DNA of 64,000 bases from a bacterium HR28 (GCA_002898255.1 BEIE01000001.1:186001-250000), one strand, 5' to 3'; positions 55,387 through 64,000 are shown, counted from the first letter of the stretch. The notes: generated from the sequence alone by a model not told the origin. Program-made: numbers and translations.

Positions 55387-56247
55387 ATGCCGATTGGAAC
55401 GACACCAGTTATCGATACGCACGTTCACTTCTGGGACATCGAACGATCCGACCTTTACTGGATGACCCCGGAACTTGAAGAACAACTCCGCCCACTCCGT
55501 CGAAGTTTCAGTCCAGAGGACCTCGATGCCCAACGCCAGGCAGCTGGTGTTGACCAGATCGTTATTGTCCAGGCCGCACGTTCGGCGTGGGATCACGCGT
55601 GGTGGTTCTCACTTGCAGAGCGGTATCCCTGGATTGTCGCCGTTGTCGGTTGGGTTGACCTCGAAGCGCCTGATGTTGGTGAGCAGCTCGACCGCTATCG
55701 GCAGCATCCGGCCTTCCGTGGCATCCGAGCGACCGCCGAGAACGTGCCCGATCCCGACTGGCTCGCCTCATCTTCTGTCCAGCGCGGCATCGCTGCTGTC
55801 GCCGAGCGGGGACTGACGCTCGATCTACTGGTTCGCGTCCAGCACCTGCCACACGTCCCACGCCTAGCCGAGCGCTTTCCGACCCTGACCTTGGTCGTCG
55901 ATCACCTCGCCAAGCCGCCGATCGCGAGTGGTGACCTGGCGCAGTGGCGTGAGCGGATTACTGCCCTGATCCCGTATCCGAACGTGTGGTGCAAGCTCTC
56001 TGGGCTCCTCACTGAGGCCGGACCGAATGCAACGGCCGAAACGATCCGGCCGGTCGTCGAGTTCGCACTCGAGCATTTCGGCCCCAGCCGACTTCTCTGG
56101 GGCAGCGACTGGCCGGTCGCGACGTTAGCCGCCGACTATTTGACAACGTTCCGCACCTACCAGACACTCACTGCCGCACTGAGCGAGGCCGAACGGGCAG
56201 CAATCTTCGGCGGGAACGCCCAGCGCGTTTACCGCCTCGCGGAGTAA
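55387..56247 (+). CDS. Amidohydrolase-family sugar lactonase (L-fuconolactonase-like, COG3618)
   Basis: A metal-dependent TIM-barrel hydrolase of 286 residues. Metal and active-site motifs are IDTHVHFWD near the N-terminus, VVDHLAKPPI, NVWCKLSGL and WGSDWPV near the C-terminus. COG3618 members hydrolyse sugar lactones, including L-fucono-1,5-lactone and L-rhamnono-lactone. It would act directly after the aldo-keto reductase. Start ATG 55387 after AGAGAGGCGGG; the longer frame adds 26 residues inside the preceding gene. Last gene of the operon. Confidence 0.88.
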   Translation: MPIGTTPVIDTHVHFWDIERSDLYWMTPELEEQLRPLRRSFSPEDLDAQRQAAGVDQIVIVQAARSAWDHAWWFSLAERYPWIVAVVGWVDLEAPDVGEQLDRYRQHPAFRGIRATAENVPDPDWLASSSVQRGIAAVAERGLTLDLLVRVQHLPHVPRLAERFPTLTLVVDHLAKPPIASGDLAQWRERITALIPYPNVWCKLSGLLTEAGPNATAETIRPVVEFALEHFGPSRLLWGSDWPVATLAADYLTTFRTYQTLTAALSEAERAAIFGGNAQRVYRLAE

Positions 56248-56760
56248 TGCAGCAGAACAGAAGATCACAGCACGGACCGACGGAGGACGATCGAAGAACA
56301 GGGGATCCGATCCCGCGGCAGCATCGCGAGGCTGCACCAGAGTGAGGACAGCAAGAACACCCTCATTCTCCGGGCGAAGCATGCGGGCGACCGCAACTAC
56401 TCGGACGAGCTGCCACGTGCGATCGCTTCTGCTCCAGCGTGGCTCCCCGTGGCAACGTAACGGCTTACCAGGATGCCGGTCGACCAAGGAACCCACTCGC
56501 GCCGTGCAGTTACTCTCTCAGGAGGCGAGGCACGGACCGTATGCAGTCCATGGCACGGTACAATGCGCCGCCCCCAGACGACCGAACTCATAATTTCCCA
56601 AGGGGTGATCGTGCATGTCAGGGGCTGCAGTGGCGTCTCACAAGCCTCGCCGCTTCTGGACGGGACGAAATCGACCCTCGGTCCTCTCGCCCCTTGCGTG
56701 GAGCGCTGTTCTGTCGCATGCTGGAAGCGTCGCGACCGGAATCACGGGGAGTGAGCACCG
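56248..56760. other. Intergenic region (513 bp)
   Basis: It follows the deoxysugar operon. A -10-like TACAAT is at 56559-56564 without a matching -35. A 73-codon frame from 56615 has a fair ribosome site (AAGGGGTG), but its sequence is not protein-like and it overlaps the next gene by 76 bp. No terminator is clear. Confidence 0.45.
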
Positions 56761-57153
56761 ATGCAGTTCGACGAGTTTATTGGCAAGGTGCAACATCGAG
56801 CACGCCTGGCCTCGCGGGGCGAAGCCGAACGGGTGACACGTGCCGTTCTCGAGACACTGGCCGAGCGACTCGCTGGTGGTGAAGCCAAGGACCTAGCTGC
56901 TCAACTCCCGATGATCGTCAAGGACTACATCCTCGAATACCCGCATGCTGGCGAGGGCCGGCACATGTCGTTGAAGGAGTTCTACGAGCGCGTCGCCGAG
57001 CGCTTGCACGCGCCGATGCCAGAAGCCGCCTTCTGGACCCGCGCCGTCATGAGCGTGGTCCAGGAGGCTGTTAGCGCTGGCGAAATGGACGACATCAAGC
57101 ACCAGCTCGGCCCCGATTACGCACCACTTTTCGAGTGGGAAGGGCCGCGCTGA
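56761..57153 (+). CDS. DUF2267-family protein
   Basis: A 130-residue, mainly helical cytosolic protein that matches DUF2267. It has FDEFIGKVQHRARL, then LETLAERLAGGEAKDLAAQL, a middle PMIVKDYIL, and a second half (FYERVAERLHAPMPEAAFW, VMSVVQEAVSAGEMDDIKHQ) that repeats the pattern. The function is unknown. ATG with GGGGAG upstream. Confidence 0.85.
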   Translation: MQFDEFIGKVQHRARLASRGEAERVTRAVLETLAERLAGGEAKDLAAQLPMIVKDYILEYPHAGEGRHMSLKEFYERVAERLHAPMPEAAFWTRAVMSVVQEAVSAGEMDDIKHQLGPDYAPLFEWEGPR

Positions 57154-57343
57154 GGTCACTCACCGTAGGATCAACAGTCGGCTCTCGGCTGCGAAGAGGG
57201 GTGGAGTCTCTGAGGCCTGGCTCGGGTGCTTCTCTACTCCTCAGCCCCGACTAGGGGGGCCCTAATCTCCTGCCGCATCACCCGACGCCTGCCGAGGGCA
57301 CGCCACCCCCACATCGTATGTCTTGCAAGGTCCAGTGTGGGAC

Positions 57344-57372
57344 GAGACAACTATGCGCTGGCGCGCTACAAT
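57344..57372 (+). promoter_or_regulatory. Putative promoter of the 56-aa membrane protein
   Basis: GAGACA (57344-57349), a 17-bp spacer and TACAAT (57367-57372), with the ATG 30 bp after the -10. The -10 is good and the -35 matches at four of six positions. Confidence 0.4.
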
Positions 57373-57402
57373 CCGGCGCGGAAGAGATGGAAGGGGCTGG
57401 GC

Positions 57403-57573
57403 ATGGGCTTCATCGGGATGCAGCCGGAGCCATTGACGCCGCGTGGACGCGCGATCGTGTTCACCGCGGTGGTCCTTGCGCTGCTCTTCATCGTGGTGTG
57501 GGGTGCAGGGATCGTCCTGATGCTTCACAACCCAGGGCAAGGCTCTGTCTGTCTGAGTGGTCGGTGTTGGTAA
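57403..57573 (+). CDS. 56-aa single-helix membrane protein
   Basis: It begins MGFIGMQPEPLTPRGRAI, followed by one hydrophobic helix (FTAVVLALLFIVVWGAGIVL) and a short tail with two cysteines (SVCLSGRCW). GGAAGGGG precedes the ATG. The layout resembles small subunits of heme-copper oxidases (one helix, charged N-terminus), but no oxidase gene is nearby, so no function is claimed. It ends 6 bp from the convergent GNAT gene. Confidence 0.65.
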   Translation: MGFIGMQPEPLTPRGRAIVFTAVVLALLFIVVWGAGIVLMLHNPGQGSVCLSGRCW

Positions 57574-57579
57574 GCGCAG

Positions 57580-58083
57580 TTACTGCCAGGAGGAGCGCTC
57601 GCCACGGCGCTTCTGCATAAGGACGCCGTGGCGATTCCGCCCATAGTAGTGACGCACCTCGGCTACCGGCACGTATCCGAAGCGGCGATAGAGTGCCTGG
57701 GCTGGTGTGTTCTTGTCTTCCACCATCAGGGTGTAGAGCTCCGCATCGCACTCGCGCTCGAGCGCAGCGAGTAGAACCGATCCCACACCCCGCCGCCGCC
57801 AGTCAGGCCGTACGCAGAGGTTGAGGACCCGGGCATGCCGGTTCCGTTGGTCACCGACGATGCATCCCACCAGCTCATCGCCGACGCGTGCCACCAGCAA
57901 GCGCACACCTGGCCAGAGCCAGAGCGCAAACAGCGCGAACAGGCTGTAGGCTTGTCGCGGCTCAAAGCATGTCCGCTGCAGGCGCGCCAGCGGCCAGAGG
58001 TCGTGCAACGTCGCCGGCTGTATCCAGAGTTCGCGGCCGGCAATGCGTTCAATGGTCACTAAGCGGACAGTATGCCCGGCCAC
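57580..58083 (-). CDS. GNAT-family N-acetyltransferase
   Basis: A 167-residue acetyltransferase. The acetyl-CoA loop is NLCVRPDWRRRGVGSVLLAA, followed by MVEDKNTPAQALYRRFGYVP, typical of RimI-like enzymes. The substrate is unknown. GTG 58083 is chosen as start because GGAGGG lies just upstream; the frame extends to 58152 and would then overlap the HD-GYP gene. Confidence 0.85.
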   Translation of the reverse strand: MAGHTVRLVTIERIAGRELWIQPATLHDLWPLARLQRTCFEPRQAYSLFALFALWLWPGVRLLVARVGDELVGCIVGDQRNRHARVLNLCVRPDWRRRGVGSVLLAALERECDAELYTLMVEDKNTPAQALYRRFGYVPVAEVRHYYGRNRHGVLMQKRRGERSSWQ

Positions 58084-58129
58084 CGTTCCTCCCTCCGCAG
58101 GGCATGATGATACCCTGACGGCAAGACAC

Positions 58130-59653
58130 TCACGCACCGGACCGCGCTTCACTCGGCGTCTGCTTTATCAGCGACTCGACGTCGGTCGGCCGTTCTGTCA
58201 AGAGCGCTGGGCCATAACGCTCTACGAGGCGTTCGAGCGCGGCAACACAGGCGGCGTCAAGACGTATCCCTGCTTCATCCCGAAGCACTGCCAGAGCCTC
58301 CGGAACGGACAGAGCGGGGCGGTATGGTCGAGCTGACGTCAGCGCATCGAAAACATCTGCCACAGCCAAAATACGAGCATCGAGCGGAATTTCGTCACCC
58401 CGCAGCCCATCTGGATATCCGCTGCCGTCGAGCCGCTCGTGGTGCCACCGGATGGCTGGCAGCATCGGCGCAAAGGAACGGACCTGTCGCGCGATCTCCC
58501 AACTCCGGACTGGGTGTTCCCGGACAAGCGCGAATTCGTCCGGCGTTAGTGGCCCGGGTTTCTGGAGCACGCTATCAGGAATTCCAATTTTTCCCAGGTC
58601 GTGGAGAATCGCGGCTTGGTATAAGATCCGCTCTCGCTCCGGCGGTAGGCCCAGTTCGCGAGCAATCAGCGCTGCTAGGCGCGCAACACGCACACTATGC
58701 CCCTTGGTGTAGACATCCTTCGCCTCCACCGCCGCTGCCAGTGCCGCGATGACCTCCGTGTACCCACGTTCCAAATGCTCGAGTGCGTCGCGCAGGAGAA
58801 GCCCTTCGAGGACCCCACGCCACGTGCGGTGCAATGCGTACTCCCGCACCAAGCCGAGCGAGGACGCTGCAAACGCGAGCAGCAAGAGCACGTGGTATTC
58901 CCACCAGCTCACGTGCCAGACTGGAGCGAGCAGCAACGACACCTGCGCCTGCAGGAGGAAGACACTCGCCACCAGAAGACCGCGGACGAGCGGGCTCGAC
59001 CAGCGCCGTTCCACACGCCAGTAATGAACCGTGGTGACGAGCAGCAAGGCAATACTCGCTATCCCAAGACCAACCGCAGACCATCCTGTGCTCAGCGCTG
59101 TTACTGCCTGCCCGACCGCCTCAAGCAGCGGCGTCCTATTCAGCGGGCCCCTAACGGGGAGTGTGACCAAGTCGATGGCAGCGACAAGGCCAGTGAGAAG
59201 GAGCAGGAGACCCGTCACCAACACGATCCTGCCGCGCAAGCGGAGGAGCGTCCGCTGAACCGCGACACGCTCCTCCAGCGTACTTGCGGCCAAGAACCAG
59301 GCCCCCGCGAACAGCCCTATCCTCGCGGCAGCGCCCACCCAACCGTTGGGCCCCGGCGCGAGGATGCCTGGCGTCGCAAGTCCGTGCACAAAGAAGAGTC
59401 CCGACAACGTGAGGAACGCGAGGGCAAGTGCGAGTACTCGAACATCAGCGATCTGAGCAGCGCCAATAAGAACAAGTACAGCGAGCAAACAGGAAACCGC
59501 GGCGAGTGTGGAGACAATCAGGAAATGCGCCTTCGGAACGACCACCGGCTCATCGGGCAGTACACCAGTAAGCAGCACAGCCAAAACGGCAAGCGGCAGC
59601 ATCGATCCGACAATCCACCAGCTGCTCGAAACCCGCTTGCTTCGCTTGGCCAC
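58130..59653 (-). CDS. Membrane HD-GYP domain protein, probable c-di-GMP phosphodiesterase
   Basis: A 507-residue protein with about eight membrane segments in residues 15-270, then a cytosolic HD-GYP domain. The signatures are AILHDLGKIGIPD (349-360, HD at 351-352) and HHERLDGSGYPDGL (404-417, with GYP at 412-414). Such domains hydrolyse cyclic di-GMP using a di-iron site. The membrane part is not a known sensor. GTG start after AGGAG, 20 bp downstream of the GGDEF gene on the same strand, so synthesis and breakdown of the messenger are probably coexpressed. Confidence 0.93.
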   Translation of the reverse strand: MAKRSKRVSSSWWIVGSMLPLAVLAVLLTGVLPDEPVVVPKAHFLIVSTLAAVSCLLAVLVLIGAAQIADVRVLALALAFLTLSGLFFVHGLATPGILAPGPNGWVGAAARIGLFAGAWFLAASTLEERVAVQRTLLRLRGRIVLVTGLLLLLTGLVAAIDLVTLPVRGPLNRTPLLEAVGQAVTALSTGWSAVGLGIASIALLLVTTVHYWRVERRWSSPLVRGLLVASVFLLQAQVSLLLAPVWHVSWWEYHVLLLLAFAASSLGLVREYALHRTWRGVLEGLLLRDALEHLERGYTEVIAALAAAVEAKDVYTKGHSVRVARLAALIARELGLPPERERILYQAAILHDLGKIGIPDSVLQKPGPLTPDEFALVREHPVRSWEIARQVRSFAPMLPAIRWHHERLDGSGYPDGLRGDEIPLDARILAVADVFDALTSARPYRPALSVPEALAVLRDEAGIRLDAACVAALERLVERYGPALLTERPTDVESLIKQTPSEARSGA

Positions 59654-59673
59654 GCGCCGGCTCCTGGTCGCGT

Positions 59674-62600
59674 CTACTGTTCCTCATTTCCGCTTTGAGG
59701 CGGCTCAAAGCCCCTCGAGAAGACCGTTATGTCAAAGGTGTTCTTCCCGCGTCGCTTCGCTGCATAGAGCGCTTGGTCAGCTGCCAAGAGCAGGGTCCCG
59801 CTATCCGGATAGGGTGCTGCCGGTGCCAGCGCTGCTCCGATCGAAAGGCTTAGGCGGACGAACGTGTCTTGGAGGTCAAACGGACGGTCCAACGCTCGCA
59901 GCAATCGTTCCGCAATTCCCCGTACTTCCTCGGGGCTTGTGACTCCCTCCAAAAGCACCGTGAACTCGTCGCCCGCGAACCGGGCTACCGTGTCGCCAGC
60001 CCGGACATGCGAGCTGAGACGCTGCGCGACCTCCTGCAGGACAAGGTCTCCCGCTGCGTGCCCCCATGTATCGTTGACCCGCTTGAAGTCGTCGAGATCG
60101 ATGAAGAGAACAGCAAGACCACCGCCATCACGCTCCGCCCGGGCCAAGGCATGCTCCACACGATCAAGGAAGAGCAGACGATTAGCTAGGCCGGTAAGCG
60201 AGTCGTGGAAGGCTCGGTGGCGCAGATCCTCCGATTCGCGCCAGCGCTCGAGCGCGAGCGCCGCAAGTTGCGTGGCCAGCTCCAGGAGTTGCTCCTCCTC
60301 CGGCCGTGGCTCCCGCGGCTCAAACGCATAGAGCGCCACCGTTCCCAACACTTCACCGGCCGCATCCCGGATCGGCGTTGACCAGCAGGCCCGGAGACCA
60401 AACCGCGTGGCGATACCCCGATACTCCGCCCAGCGGGGATCTGTGTCGATATCGCTCACATAGACGGGTTGATTAAGGAAGGCCGCCGTGCCGCAGCTTC
60501 CGACACTCGGTCCGATGGCGAGCCCTTCGATCGCCGCCACATACTCCCGCGGCAAATTCGGCTCTGCGCCATGATGTAACCGCCCGTCCGAACCGAGCAG
60601 CAAGACGGAACAGCGTAAATCCGGCGCTTGCTGCTCGACCAACCGGCAGAGGAGTTCCAGTACCTCGCTCAGCGGGGCCGCCTCCGCAATGAGGCGCAAT
60701 AGCGCCGTCTGCGCAACAAGGAGTTCTTCCGCGCGTTTCCGTTCGGTCACGTCAATGAGCAACCCGTGCCAGAAGAGCGGGTTCCCATGACGATCGCGCA
60801 GTATCACTGCGCGGTTCTCAAGCCAGACCCACCGGCCGTCTTTTCGCTGGAAACGGTAGGTGACTTGGAACGGCTCGCCCGTCTCGTCCGTGCGGACTGC
60901 CTCAGCAAAGACACGCGGCTGGTCATCAGGATGCATTCGGCTGAACCAGAGACCGGGAGTTGCCGCAAACTCCTCGCGACTAAAACCGGTGACTTCCTCA
61001 ATCCGCTGACTGAGAAATGTGATCGGATAGTGCAGGCTTCCATCCGGCAAAAGGACGGGTATCGCCGAGGTGACAAGCACTGCGGCAGGGATCTGCTCGA
61101 CCAGTGTCCGGTAGCGTTCTTCGGCTGCGCGGAGCTCCTCCTCGATTCGTTTGCGTTCGGTCACATCAAGCATCACACCCTGCCAATAGAGTGGCTTCCC
61201 ATCCGCGTCCCGAATGAGTCGCGCTGTGCTCTCCAGCCAGCGCACTGCACCGTCACGACGCACGATGCGAAACTCGCTGTGGAATCGACCAGTCACCCAA
61301 GCCTTGCGGGTCTCCTGGCGCACCCGTGGATAATCATCGGGATGGATCGCTTGCGTCCAGAGTGAGCGATCACGCCGATGCTCCTCCGGAGAATAGCCCG
61401 TGAGCTGCTCCACTTGCGGGCTGACATAGAGTAGCGGACGTTCCATGCGGCCGTCCGGTCGACGCACCGGCGTTGCCCCTTCGACGTAGACGACAGCTGG
61501 TAACTGCTCGACGAGCGTGCGGTAGCGCTCCTCGGCCTCCCGCAGCGCTTGTTCAGTTTGCTTCTCGGGTGTGACATCGATGATCAGCGCGTGCCAGGCA
61601 TGCACCGTTCCGCTCGCATCGCGGATCGGCCAGATCTCGTTGCGATGCCAGACAACCACACCGTCCTTACGGATGAACCGGTATTCGACTCGGACCGGTT
61701 CGCCGGTCCGCTCCAGCCACTCGAACGCTTCCAGCACTCTCGTTCGGTCGTCAGGGTGGATTGAACGTGCTAGCACCCCCTGTTGCGCCCACTCATCTGG
61801 GGTATAGCCGGTAAGATCCTCGATCCGCGGACTTACATAGCGCGCGCGATACCTTGGGAGACCGTCCGTCGACAACTCTGCACTCGGCTCGAGGATCACA
61901 AGTGCCGCCGATAGCTGCTCGACCAGGCTTCGGAAACGCTCCTCCGCCTCGCGCAGCGCCTGCTCGGCCAGCTTGCGCTCGGTGATGTCTATCAAGACAG
62001 CCTGCCGAGCCTCGATCGCACCATCCGGTCCGCGGATCACTCGCGCTTCGTGCCAGAGCCAGATTGGCTGACCATCCTTGCGGAGGAACCGATACTCCAG
62101 GCGAAGCGGCTCCCCTGTCTCCTCGTGTTGCCAAAAGAGCTTGAGTACCCACTCACGATCCTCAGGATGCACACGACGGGCCCAAATACCGGGCTGTTTC
62201 CACTCTTCCGGTGTGTAGCCAGTGATAGCTTCGATTTGTGGGCTCACATAGTGCGTCTCATATCCCGGCACGCCGTCAGGCTGACACTCAGCATATGGGG
62301 CAACTCGTACAACGGCTGCCGGAAGCTGCTCAACCAGTGTCCGATATTGGGCCTCTGCGGTGCGTAGAGCCAGCTCCATTTGCTTGCGTGCAGTAATATC
62401 GGTAAGCAGAACCTGCCGGTAGAGAGGCCGCCCCTCAGCGTCACAGATCACCTGTGTCCGATGCCAGATCCAGATGAGCGACCCATCCTTCCGGTAAAGC
62501 CGGTATTCGATGTCCAACGGCTCGGCTGCCTCTTCGGAAGCATGCATTGCAGCAAAGACCCGCTCGCGGTCCTCCGGGTGTAACTGCCGAGTCCACGTGC

Positions 62601-64000
62601 CCGGCACGAGCCATTCTTCCGGTGTGAATCCCGTGAGCCGCTCGATCCCTGGACTGATGTAATGAAACGTGTAGTGCCGAGTCCCGTCCTCGCCGGGCTC
62701 CGAAAACGCTGAGCGAACAAGCACAGCACCTGGCAATTGCTCAACGAGCGCCCGGTAGCGTGCTTCCGCATCACGGAGGGCCAGTTCTGAGGCCTTACGC
62801 TCTGTAATATCGAGTAACAGGACCTGCCGTTGTAGCGGTGTCCCGTCCGCACCGCAGATCACCCGAGAGACATGCCAGAGCCAAATAACCTGCCCATCTT
62901 TCCGAATATACCGGTACTCGAGGTCAAGTGGCCCTCCTGTTCGTTCAGACTCTCGAAAAGCAGCCAACACCCGGTCGCGATCCTCCGGATGGAGTTGGCG
63001 TGACCACCGGCCTGGCTCATACCACTCCTCGACAGTAAAACCAGTAAGCCGCTCGATACCAGGACTCACATACTGGATCTCGTAGGCGATCGAACCATCA
63101 GGAAGAGGACGCGAAGATAATGCGCGAAGAATAACCGCACCTGGTAATTGTTCTACCAGGCTCCGATATCGTTCCTCAGCTGCACGCAGTGCCTCCTCAG
63201 CCTGCTTGCGTTCCGTGACATCCGTCAACAGCACTTGGCGGTAGAGTGGTTTCCCGTTTGAATCGCGAATAATTTGGGAGATACTCCATACCCAGATTAC
63301 GCTCCCATCCTTCCGGTACAAGCGATATTCGATCGAGAGCGAGGCACCTGTACGGTCGGCTTCGATAAGAGTTCGGATGACACGCTGGCGATCCTCCGGA
63401 TGCAACTGTGTCAGGAAACGTTCGGTAGTCCATTCGATCGGGGCGAAACCGGTCAGCCTTTCGATACCCGGGCCAACATAGAAATTTGGCAGATTCCTCA
63501 TCCAAGCCGCTTCGTCGGGCAGGATTGGGCGGACGAGCACCGCACCGGGTAACTGCTCGACCAGTGTCCGATAGCGCTCCTCAGCGAGCCGAAGCTGCTC
63601 AAGGAGCGTTCGCTGCTCGGTCACGTCTTGCGTGATCAGGTAGAGGTAGCGCGGCCGGCCGGCTAAATCGCGGACAAGTGCTCCCTCTTGGTGTATCCAA
63701 ACCACTCGACCGTCCTTGCGGAGGAAACGATACTCAAGTGGTCGTCTTGGTCCCTGGGTATACCATTCCTGAATCTCAGCCAGCACCTGCTCGCGGTCAT
63801 CCGGATGAATGCTGCGCATCCAGACGCCGAGTGCACTCCACTCCTCAGGGGTGTAGCCGGTGAGCTCAGTGATCCGCGGACTTGCGTACAGTGTCCGCCA
63901 ACCGAGCGTTCCATCCGGTAGTGACACCGGTTCCGGCTCAACAATGGTGACTGCAGCAGGATGATGCTCAGCAAGCAGCCGGAAGCGCTCTTCAGCCTCC
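59674..64000 (-). CDS. Giant multi-PAS/GAF/GGDEF diguanylate cyclase, 5' end beyond window
   Basis: A soluble-looking signalling protein of more than 1,440 residues, open at the right edge (the frame continues with EAEERFRLLAEHHPAAV up to base 64000). It contains eight consecutive PAS-PAC units, each with a start like AEERYRTLVEQLPGAV, a YVSPGIERLTGFTPEEW core, HPEDR and EYR..RKDG..IW, ending in a DITERK linker. A GAF domain follows (about 60215-60725; GPSVGSCGTAAFLNQPVYVSDI), then a GGDEF domain (59720-60215). The active site reads RFAGDEF, and RAGD five residues before it is the inhibitory I-site. No membrane segment is seen. It should make cyclic di-GMP in response to small ligands, heme, flavin or redox; I cannot tell which. 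Confidence 0.93.
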   Translation of the reverse strand, partial: EAEERFRLLAEHHPAAVTIVEPEPVSLPDGTLGWRTLYASPRITELTGYTPEEWSALGVWMRSIHPDDREQVLAEIQEWYTQGPRRPLEYRFLRKDGRVVWIHQEGALVRDLAGRPRYLYLITQDVTEQRTLLEQLRLAEERYRTLVEQLPGAVLVRPILPDEAAWMRNLPNFYVGPGIERLTGFAPIEWTTERFLTQLHPEDRQRVIRTLIEADRTGASLSIEYRLYRKDGSVIWVWSISQIIRDSNGKPLYRQVLLTDVTERKQAEEALRAAEERYRSLVEQLPGAVILRALSSRPLPDGSIAYEIQYVSPGIERLTGFTVEEWYEPGRWSRQLHPEDRDRVLAAFRESERTGGPLDLEYRYIRKDGQVIWLWHVSRVICGADGTPLQRQVLLLDITERKASELALRDAEARYRALVEQLPGAVLVRSAFSEPGEDGTRHYTFHYISPGIERLTGFTPEEWLVPGTWTRQLHPEDRERVFAAMHASEEAAEPLDIEYRLYRKDGSLIWIWHRTQVICDAEGRPLYRQVLLTDITARKQMELALRTAEAQYRTLVEQLPAAVVRVAPYAECQPDGVPGYETHYVSPQIEAITGYTPEEWKQPGIWARRVHPEDREWVLKLFWQHEETGEPLRLEYRFLRKDGQPIWLWHEARVIRGPDGAIEARQAVLIDITERKLAEQALREAEERFRSLVEQLSAALVILEPSAELSTDGLPRYRARYVSPRIEDLTGYTPDEWAQQGVLARSIHPDDRTRVLEAFEWLERTGEPVRVEYRFIRKDGVVVWHRNEIWPIRDASGTVHAWHALIIDVTPEKQTEQALREAEERYRTLVEQLPAVVYVEGATPVRRPDGRMERPLLYVSPQVEQLTGYSPEEHRRDRSLWTQAIHPDDYPRVRQETRKAWVTGRFHSEFRIVRRDGAVRWLESTARLIRDADGKPLYWQGVMLDVTERKRIEEELRAAEERYRTLVEQIPAAVLVTSAIPVLLPDGSLHYPITFLSQRIEEVTGFSREEFAATPGLWFSRMHPDDQPRVFAEAVRTDETGEPFQVTYRFQRKDGRWVWLENRAVILRDRHGNPLFWHGLLIDVTERKRAEELLVAQTALLRLIAEAAPLSEVLELLCRLVEQQAPDLRCSVLLLGSDGRLHHGAEPNLPREYVAAIEGLAIGPSVGSCGTAAFLNQPVYVSDIDTDPRWAEYRGIATRFGLRACWSTPIRDAAGEVLGTVALYAFEPREPRPEEEQLLELATQLAALALERWRESEDLRHRAFHDSLTGLANRLLFLDRVEHALARAERDGGGLAVLFIDLDDFKRVNDTWGHAAGDLVLQEVAQRLSSHVRAGDTVARFAGDEFTVLLEGVTSPEEVRGIAERLLRALDRPFDLQDTFVRLSLSIGAALAPAAPYPDSGTLLLAADQALYAAKRRGKNTFDITVFSRGFEPPQSGNEEQ
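60725..64000 (-). repeat. Tandem DNA repeat encoding eight PAS-PAC units (about 410-bp period)
   Basis: Similar junction sequences (TAGCGCTCCTCxGCxxCxCGCAG type) recur near 61110, 61525, 61935, 62345, 62755, 63170, 63570 and 63980, a spacing of about 400-415 bp. They show that the array grew by duplication of one module. Neighbouring units 2-4 look most alike. The array continues past the right edge. Confidence 0.75.

Noticed and set aside
56615-56836. 73-codon plus-strand frame before DUF2267
   Set aside because: Fair ribosome site, but it overlaps the DUF2267 gene by 76 bp in another frame and its sequence is not protein-like.

Overview
The window looks like a chromosome segment from a thermophilic, aerobic member of Chloroflexota, most likely class Thermomicrobia (Thermomicrobium/Sphaerobacter-like). 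This is an inference from gene content and style: high GC with GTG starts, menaquinone synthesis, a complex I operon, a Chloroflexota-style L,D-transpeptidase, phosphatidylinositol/PimA-like lipid genes, Tat-lipoprotein sugar ABC transporters and c-di-GMP enzymes. I saw no rRNA, tRNA, CRISPR array, insertion sequence or phage module. Gene packing is tight, with many ATGA/GTGA/TGATG overlaps, so most genes sit in operons.

Layout. 1-909: CaCA cation antiporter, cut by the left edge. 957-3470: an 837-residue protein made of two fused malic enzymes whose active-site motifs have decayed in complementary ways. 3753-8511 (minus): men cluster menB-menA-menC-unknown membrane protein-menE. 9129-11724 (minus): an L,D-transpeptidase and a lipoprotein. 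12161-15436 (minus): PimA-like glycosyltransferase, CDP-alcohol phosphatidyltransferase, a ComEC-like metallo-beta-lactamase lipoprotein, a DUF3006 protein and a LysM lipoprotein. 15474-16169: a 57-aa membrane protein and a PRC-barrel protein. 16391-18919: class A penicillin-binding protein. 19151-29045 (plus): nuoABCDHJKLMN with no nuoE, F, G or I, followed by a double-GNAT protein and an RlmI-type methyltransferase.

31712-34851 (minus): an alaX-like editing protein with an aminotransferase, and a phosphoribosyltransferase. 34961-36622: RNase J. 36656-37575 (minus): two membrane proteins. 37649-41985 (plus): queC, ychF and a large YfhO-like membrane protein. 42049-44756 (minus): sucC-sucD and a class II aldolase-like protein. 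45502-46794: an orphan LivJ-type binding protein. 47353-47829: two small YtxH-like proteins ending at a clear terminator. 48554-56247 (plus): an IclR-led operon for uptake and oxidative catabolism of a deoxysugar, probably L-fucose (binding protein, two unusual permeases, SDR, mutarotase, aldo-keto reductase, lactonase). 56761-57573: DUF2267 and a tiny membrane protein. 57580-64000 (minus): a GNAT enzyme, an HD-GYP phosphodiesterase and a giant multi-PAS/GAF/GGDEF diguanylate cyclase that runs off the right edge.

How it fits together. The men genes make the quinone that complex I reduces. Malic enzyme and succinyl-CoA synthetase feed the same respiratory metabolism. The deoxysugar operon would yield pyruvate and lactate. 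The wall and lipid genes (PBP, L,D-transpeptidase, PI/PimA-like, LysM) form an envelope block. The PAS-GGDEF and HD-GYP pair makes and breaks c-di-GMP. The most unusual items are the fused malic enzyme, the PAS array with a DNA period near 410 bp, the nuo cluster lacking nuoI, and sugar permeases with extra hydrophobic hairpins.
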